Assembly: GCA_039934635.1 (NCBI GenBank)
Contig: JBDTLT010000001.1
Location: forward strand, 74,570 to 138,569
Direction of reading: 5' to 3'
Source of the DNA: DATLFA01 sp039934635
Lineage (GTDB): Bacteria > Actinomycetota > Acidimicrobiia > Acidimicrobiales > WLNW01
DNA: 64,000 nucleotides
In this document: in pieces, positions 60,187 through 64,000 of the stretch
How positions within the stretch are numbered: position 1 is the stretch's first letter
Layout of the letters: the number at the start of each line of letters is the position of its first letter
Made by a program: the position numbers and the translations under genes
The notes under the pieces: generated by a model
What the model was told of the DNA's origin: nothing
Seen by the model: the letters and a program-made list of their open reading frames with translations, nothing else
The model's database searches: none

Positions 60187-61470
60187 TCATCGCCCTTTTG
60201 TGCGCGTACCTCGACTGTCCGTCGTTGACCGCTGTTTCGCGTCCTGCCGCGTCCTATCCGCGTCCTGGACGCGTCCTGACGTATCGAGTCCAACCACTTT
60301 CGCAGGCTGCCACGGCGCAGCTGCGGCGCGGCGCCCGAGCTCTTCGAGTCGGTCGACGATTTCTTCCTCTACCGACGGGAAGAGATGCCCGTACACATTC
60401 ATCGTCACGCCGATGTCCGAATGCCCGAGTCGGTCGCTCACGGCTTTCGGGTGCGCCCCCAATTCGATGAGCATCGAGGCGTGGGTGTGGCGCAGATCGT
60501 GCGTGCGGTACTCCTCGGGAAGACCCGCTCGGCGAAGCGCTGGAAGCAGTACCCATTTGCGGAACGAATCCCGATTGAGCGGCCCCTCGTCGCCGTTGAG
60601 AGACTCGAACACGAAGTCGCTCGGCCGAAGATTGCGTCCAAGGACTTCTCGTCGGCCTGCGAGCACTCGTGCGAGCTCCGCCGCTATCGACGGGGGCATG
60701 CCGATGACCCTTGTGGAGTTGCTTTTTGTTGGACCATGGACGAGTTCGCCGTAGATGGGCTGCACAGTCTCCGCGACGGTAATCCGGCGGTTCAGCAGGT
60801 CGACCCGGCCGACGCGCAGCCCGCACAATTCGCCGGGTCGAAGTCCGGTCTGCGCGGCGAGTCTGACGAGTGTGTCGTATGGCGCGCGGATCTCTGCCGC
60901 CAGTGCTTCGACCTGCGCGAGGGTCAACACAACCGACTCTGGTTTCGGGCGCGTCGGGAGTTTGTGGCGCGCTGCCGAGTTTTCCTTGATGGCGCCGGCT
61001 TCGAGAGCGCACTGCAGCACGAGCGACAACACGTTGAGGTATTCGCGTACGGTTTTTACGGATCGACCCGCGTTGATCGCGCTCGCAATGAATCGCTTTA
61101 CCTCCGCGCGATCGATTGACGCCACAGGGCGGCCGCTGAAGTAGGGAAGCACCCGTCGATCGAGGACGTAACGATACGAGCGCGCCGTTGAGGGACGCAG
61201 GTGGATCAGTCCGGATGATCGCCACTCGTTCGCCCACTCGTCGAATTTCATGCGACGAAGCGCTGGGTCGACCCAATCGCCGCGCTGAAGGTCGGCACCA
61301 ACGCGCTCGAGGAACTTCTCCGCGTCGGCCTTGCGATCGAATGTCTCCGATCGAGCTCGGCCGGACGCGTCCCTGTACCGCGCCTTCCACCTCGCACCCG
61401 CAACCGGTTTCTTGCGCGGTACGCCGTTCTTGTTGACCCAGGTGAACTTCGTCGGCTCTAAATGGCTCAC
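60187..61470 (-). CDS. int: Tyrosine-type site-specific integrase
   Basis: A 427-aa phage-type recombinase. The N-terminal part (1-60) is an AP2-like arm-binding domain (KARYRDASGRARSETFDRKADAEKFL), and a SAM-like core-binding domain spans about 75-175. The catalytic domain has R211 (TGLRPGELCGLR), K249 (GPTKSNS), H324-x2-R327 (HDLRH), H350 (LGHSD) and the nucleophile Y360 (TMNVYGHLF). All residues needed for activity are present. The GTG at 61470 follows GGGAAGG. The last ~45 residues are a non-conserved polar tail encoded by phased repeats. It faces the att site. Confidence 0.95.
   Translation of the reverse strand: MSHLEPTKFTWVNKNGVPRKKPVAGARWKARYRDASGRARSETFDRKADAEKFLERVGADLQRGDWVDPALRRMKFDEWANEWRSSGLIHLRPSTARSYRYVLDRRVLPYFSGRPVASIDRAEVKRFIASAINAGRSVKTVREYLNVLSLVLQCALEAGAIKENSAARHKLPTRPKPESVVLTLAQVEALAAEIRAPYDTLVRLAAQTGLRPGELCGLRVGRVDLLNRRITVAETVQPIYGELVHGPTKSNSTRVIGMPPSIAAELARVLAGRREVLGRNLRPSDFVFESLNGDEGPLNRDSFRKWVLLPALRRAGLPEEYRTHDLRHTHASMLIELGAHPKAVSDRLGHSDIGVTMNVYGHLFPSVEEEIVDRLEELGRRAAAAPWQPAKVVGLDTSGRVQDADRTRQDAKQRSTTDSRGTRTKGR
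60238..60277. repeat. Four helically phased CGCGTCCT boxes in the integrase tail
   Basis: CGCGTCCT occurs at 60238, 60248, 60259 and 60270, spaced 10, 11 and 11 bp, all on one DNA face. They encode the non-conserved RVQDADRTRQDAK tail of the integrase, about 110-175 bp from the att core. They may be arm-type binding sites. Confidence 0.6.
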
Positions 61471-61640
61471 GTTCTTTGACCTTCCCTGGCCTCGGCACCT
61501 ACCGAACGAGGCTACGGCACGCTCGCGACGCGGTCGCAGGCAAGGCATTGTTGGGCATGCGGTACGGACCGAACGCTCCGCCGCGCCCCGTCGCGATCAC
61601 ACGGACTAAGTGGCCGTGACCGGCTTGCCAGTGACCGGAC
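61471..61640. other. Intergenic region between int and the excisionase-like gene
   Basis: A 170-bp gap between two minus-strand genes. It carries two copies of GTGACCGG about 17 bp apart (around 61616 and 61633) that share a GACC core with the repeats right of the excisionase gene. No gene is seen. Confidence 0.4.
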
Positions 61641-61904
61641 TCAGTGTCTCCTTGAGGGGTTTACCACCGAGGTCGACCGCCGAGGGGACGAGCGGCTGGT
61701 CGCTGTGGCGGGATGGTGCGTGTGTTCGTCGATGAATCGGTTGACGGCCCGCGGTTCGAATCGCAGCAAATGTCCCCATTTCACGTACGGAATGCGCCGT
61801 TCGAATACGAGCCGGCGCACGTGGCGAACGGTGACTCCGAGCCGCTGAGCGACTTGTTCGATCGACAACAGATGCGGCGCCAGGTCCGCTTGTGGCTCTT
61901 TCAT
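61641..61904 (-). CDS. Excisionase-like helix-turn-helix DNA-binding protein
   Basis: A small 87-aa protein with a MerR/excisionase-type fold: LLSIEQVAQRLGVTVRHVRRL (helix-turn-helix) then RIPYVKWGHLLRFEPRAVNRFI as the wing and closing helix. The last ~20 residues are Ser/Arg rich. It lies beside int on the same strand, as is usual for Xis proteins that direct excision. It could also repress int. Confidence 0.85.
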   Translation of the reverse strand: MKEPQADLAPHLLSIEQVAQRLGVTVRHVRRLVFERRIPYVKWGHLLRFEPRAVNRFIDEHTHHPATATSRSSPRRSTSVVNPSRRH

Positions 61905-61928
61905 GACGGTAAGTAGCTCATAGTCAGG

Positions 61929-62024
61929 TCACGGTCCAGCTAACGGTCGCTCTGGTCTGGGCGGATACGGGGACCGTGAGTTGGACCGTGAGTAGGTCGG
62001 AGTTCGCATGCGCAGCGACCGTGA
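61929..62024. repeat. GACCGTGA repeats between the excisionase-like and relaxase genes
   Basis: GACCGTGA is found at 61972, 61984 and 62017, and inverted as TCACGGTC at 61929; TCACGGTCCA (61929) and TGGACCGTGA (61982) form a 10-bp inverted repeat. The ~475-bp gap (61905-62380) holds no clear gene. It is a candidate for the origin of transfer or a regulatory site. Confidence 0.5.
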
Positions 62025-62380
62025 CCTCGACACGAACTGACAGTGGCCCACTGCTTGCCAAGGTCGTTCGTCCTCGTGTTGCTGCGGGCGCTCCACCTTG
62101 AACTCTGCTGCGCGTTGGGCAGTGTGGCGACGAGGCCGCCCGCTGGGCGACGGTTCAAATATCGCAGGATGCCTCGCGCTCACACCTGTCGCAACCGATC
62201 GACGAATCACGTTCCAAGGTTTCCCAGTCGCGCGCAACCGCGACATTCCTTGTCCGATGCGAGCCTCGCGAGGGGCCACAAGAAGGGTATGACGATCGCC
62301 GCTTCTGAACTCTTGCCTCGATCGATTCACACAGTTGCACCACAGGTGCGCGACGGGCTCACGGTGAGTGGGGGTGTGTC

Positions 62381-64000
62381 GTGTTGAGCATCGGCAAGCT
62401 CACGATCGGCCAGCAGAAGTACTACGTCGATCAGGTCGCGCAAGGGATCGAGGACTACTACGCCGGTGGCGGTGAAGCGCCGGGTCGTTGGTTGGCGTCG
62501 TCACACCAGCTCGGGCTCGACGGAGACGTCGACGCCGCGCAACTGCGCGCGGTCCTCCAGGCACATGACCCGGCCGACACGTACAAGCTCGTGAACACTG
62601 CGAATCGCAAGATCGCCGGGTTCGATCTCACGTTCTCGGCGCCGAAGTCCGTCAGCGTGCTGTGGGCGCTCGGCGACCCGGGCGTGAACCTCGCGGTGCG
62701 CGACGCGCACCAACACGCGGTCGACGCGGCGTTGGGCTACATCGAACGCAACGCCGCGTTCACCCGTCGCGGCCACGGCGGCGTGGAAGTGATTCCGACG
62801 AAGGGGTTGATCGCAGCGGGATTCCGGCATCGCACGTCGCGTAATGGCGACCCGCAACTGCATACCCATGTGTTGGTCCCGAACGTGGTAGAGGGGGTCG
62901 ATGGCAGGTGGGGGACCCTTGATGGGCGCCACCTCTACCGTCATGCGCGCACCGCCGGCTATCTCTACCAAACCGAGCTCCGCCACCAGCTCACAACGGT
63001 TCTCGGCGTCGGATGGACGTCGGTGCAGCGCGGCAGCGCCGAGGTCGAAGGCATCCCCGCCGAAGTTCTGCGTGAGTTCTCGACGCGTCGGGCCGAGATC
63101 GAGGAACGACTCGAGATCCTCGGACAGACGTCGCCGTCCGCGGCGCGACGAGCCGCGCTCGACACTCGCGGGGCAAAGCTCGACATCGACTCCAACACCT
63201 TGTTCGCTCAGTGGCGGCAGCAGGCACGCGAGCTCGGCTTCGACCCGGCGCAGCTGGACTTGATCGTCGGTCGCGCGGCGCCGCTGGAGTTCGGGACGCA
63301 CCACGCGCAACTGTTGAGCGACCACTTGGCGAGCCCGGTCGGGCTCACTGAGCATGCCTCGACGTTCGATCGAGGTGACGTTGTCCGTGCCATCGCGCAG
63401 TTCACGCCGACCGGCGCGACGGCGCAGAGCGTCGAGGCCCACGCCGACGCGTTCCTTCACGGTCGCCGTGATGTCGTCGCGCTCGCCACGACCGATGCGA
63501 CGGTTCGGTACTCGACCCGTGAGCTCCTCGACATCGAAACCCGCGTCGTCACCACGGCAGTCGCCCGTATCAACGAAGGCGCCGGCGTGGTGCCGTCGTC
63601 GAGGATGCGATCAGTGCTCGCGCTGTATCCGACGATCGCCGGTGAACAGGCGCGGCTCGTTGCGAGCCTCACCACGTCGGGCAATGGTGTCGATGTGGTG
63701 GTCGCCGCCGCCGGTACCGGCAAGACCTACGCGCTCGGTGCCGCTCGTGAGGTGTGGCGACGTGGCGGTTACCGCGTGCAAGGGGCGGCGCTCGCGGGAC
63801 GCGCCGCGCAAGAACTCGAAACCAACAGCGGTATCCCGTCGCAAACCATCACGAAACTCGTCGGGGAACTTCACCGCCGACCGCTCACTGCCCGCGACGT
63901 CGTTGTCATCGACGAGGCCGGTATGGCCGGTACACGTCAGCTTGCGCCGATCCTCGACGCCGCCGCTGCGGCCGGCGCGAAAGTCGTGCTCGTCGGCGAC
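62381..64000 (+). CDS. MobF (TraA/TrwC-like) conjugative relaxase-helicase, partial
   Basis: The first 540 codons of a large conjugative protein cut by the window end. The N-terminal TrwC relaxase domain has tyrosine pairs Y14-Y15 and Y26-Y27, and the metal-binding His cluster H150, H161, H163 (LHTHVLV). A RecD-like helicase domain begins about residue 420 with Walker A GTGKT (445-449) and Walker B VVVIDEAG (D511, E512). It nicks oriT and unwinds the strand for transfer. The GTG at 62381 (VLSIGKLTIGQ) begins the canonical MobF N-terminus. It shows that the element is, or derives from, a conjugative one. Confidence 0.95.
   Translation, partial: MLSIGKLTIGQQKYYVDQVAQGIEDYYAGGGEAPGRWLASSHQLGLDGDVDAAQLRAVLQAHDPADTYKLVNTANRKIAGFDLTFSAPKSVSVLWALGDPGVNLAVRDAHQHAVDAALGYIERNAAFTRRGHGGVEVIPTKGLIAAGFRHRTSRNGDPQLHTHVLVPNVVEGVDGRWGTLDGRHLYRHARTAGYLYQTELRHQLTTVLGVGWTSVQRGSAEVEGIPAEVLREFSTRRAEIEERLEILGQTSPSAARRAALDTRGAKLDIDSNTLFAQWRQQARELGFDPAQLDLIVGRAAPLEFGTHHAQLLSDHLASPVGLTEHASTFDRGDVVRAIAQFTPTGATAQSVEAHADAFLHGRRDVVALATTDATVRYSTRELLDIETRVVTTAVARINEGAGVVPSSRMRSVLALYPTIAGEQARLVASLTTSGNGVDVVVAAAGTGKTYALGAAREVWRRGGYRVQGAALAGRAAQELETNSGIPSQTITKLVGELHRRPLTARDVVVIDEAGMAGTRQLAPILDAAAAAGAKVVLVGD

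Noticed and set aside
60103..60190. Complete tRNA gene at the element junction
   Set aside because: Only the T-loop, 3' T-stem, acceptor strand and CCA are present; no anticodon arm or 5' acceptor half can be folded.
1..64000. CRISPR array or rRNA operon
   Set aside because: No array of regularly spaced identical repeats with unique spacers and no rRNA-like sequence was seen on either strand.

Overview
The window is high-GC DNA from an actinobacterium. GC-rich codons throughout, ATGA/GTGA stop-start overlaps, GTG/TTG starts and a dense mix of SDR, CaiB-type CoA-transferase, acyl-CoA dehydrogenase, amidohydrolase and Rieske genes would suit an Ilumatobacter-like member of Acidimicrobiia. The class is an inference from gene content, because no rRNA or marker gene is present.

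Region 1 (about 1-44 kb) is a catabolic block of short operons. Block A (1484-5925) encodes a Rieske oxygenase, a thiolase-like protein, an SDR and an enoyl-CoA hydratase. Block B (7961-11958) encodes a CoA-transferase, an amidohydrolase and two SDRs. Block C (13290-19070) encodes an SMP-30 lactonase, an HSL-type esterase, a MaoC-like hydratase, an acyl-CoA dehydrogenase, a cupin and a hydroxy-acid oxidase. Block D (20190-28715) holds a cyclase-family hydrolase, a TauD-like dioxygenase, three amidohydrolases, a bicupin and an SDR. Block E (31440-37443) holds a DUF2889 protein, an acyl-CoA ligase, a VOC protein, an SDR, a thioesterase and two acyl-CoA dehydrogenases. Block F (37440-43995) holds two CoA-transferases, two enoyl-CoA hydratases, an acyl-CoA dehydrogenase, a VOC protein and an LLM flavoenzyme. 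The logic is oxygenation or hydrolysis, then CoA activation, then beta-oxidation-like removal of carbon. The substrate cannot be read from the sequence. No transcription factor and no membrane permease was recognised in this part.

Region 2 (about 44-54 kb) is mixed: a membrane-anchored gluzincin peptidase, a lipoprotein, an orphan peptide-type ABC binding protein, a flavin amine oxidase whose parts appear in circularly permuted order, another amidohydrolase, a hemerythrin, an ArsR-ArsC fusion and a VOC protein.

Region 3 (about 54-60 kb) is accessory: a secreted two-domain protein, several unknown genes, an orphan 20-bp palindrome, a probable AbiE-like type IV toxin-antitoxin pair with repeats in its promoter, and a Bax-inhibitor-1 family protein.

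Region 4 (about 60.1 kb to the end) is the left end of an integrative mobile element. It has a tRNA 3'-end fragment as the junction (probably tRNA-Ala, with U70 and encoded CCA), a tyrosine integrase, an excisionase-like protein and the first 540 codons of a MobF/TraA relaxase-helicase running off the window. The intact tRNA should lie at the far end of the element, outside the window.
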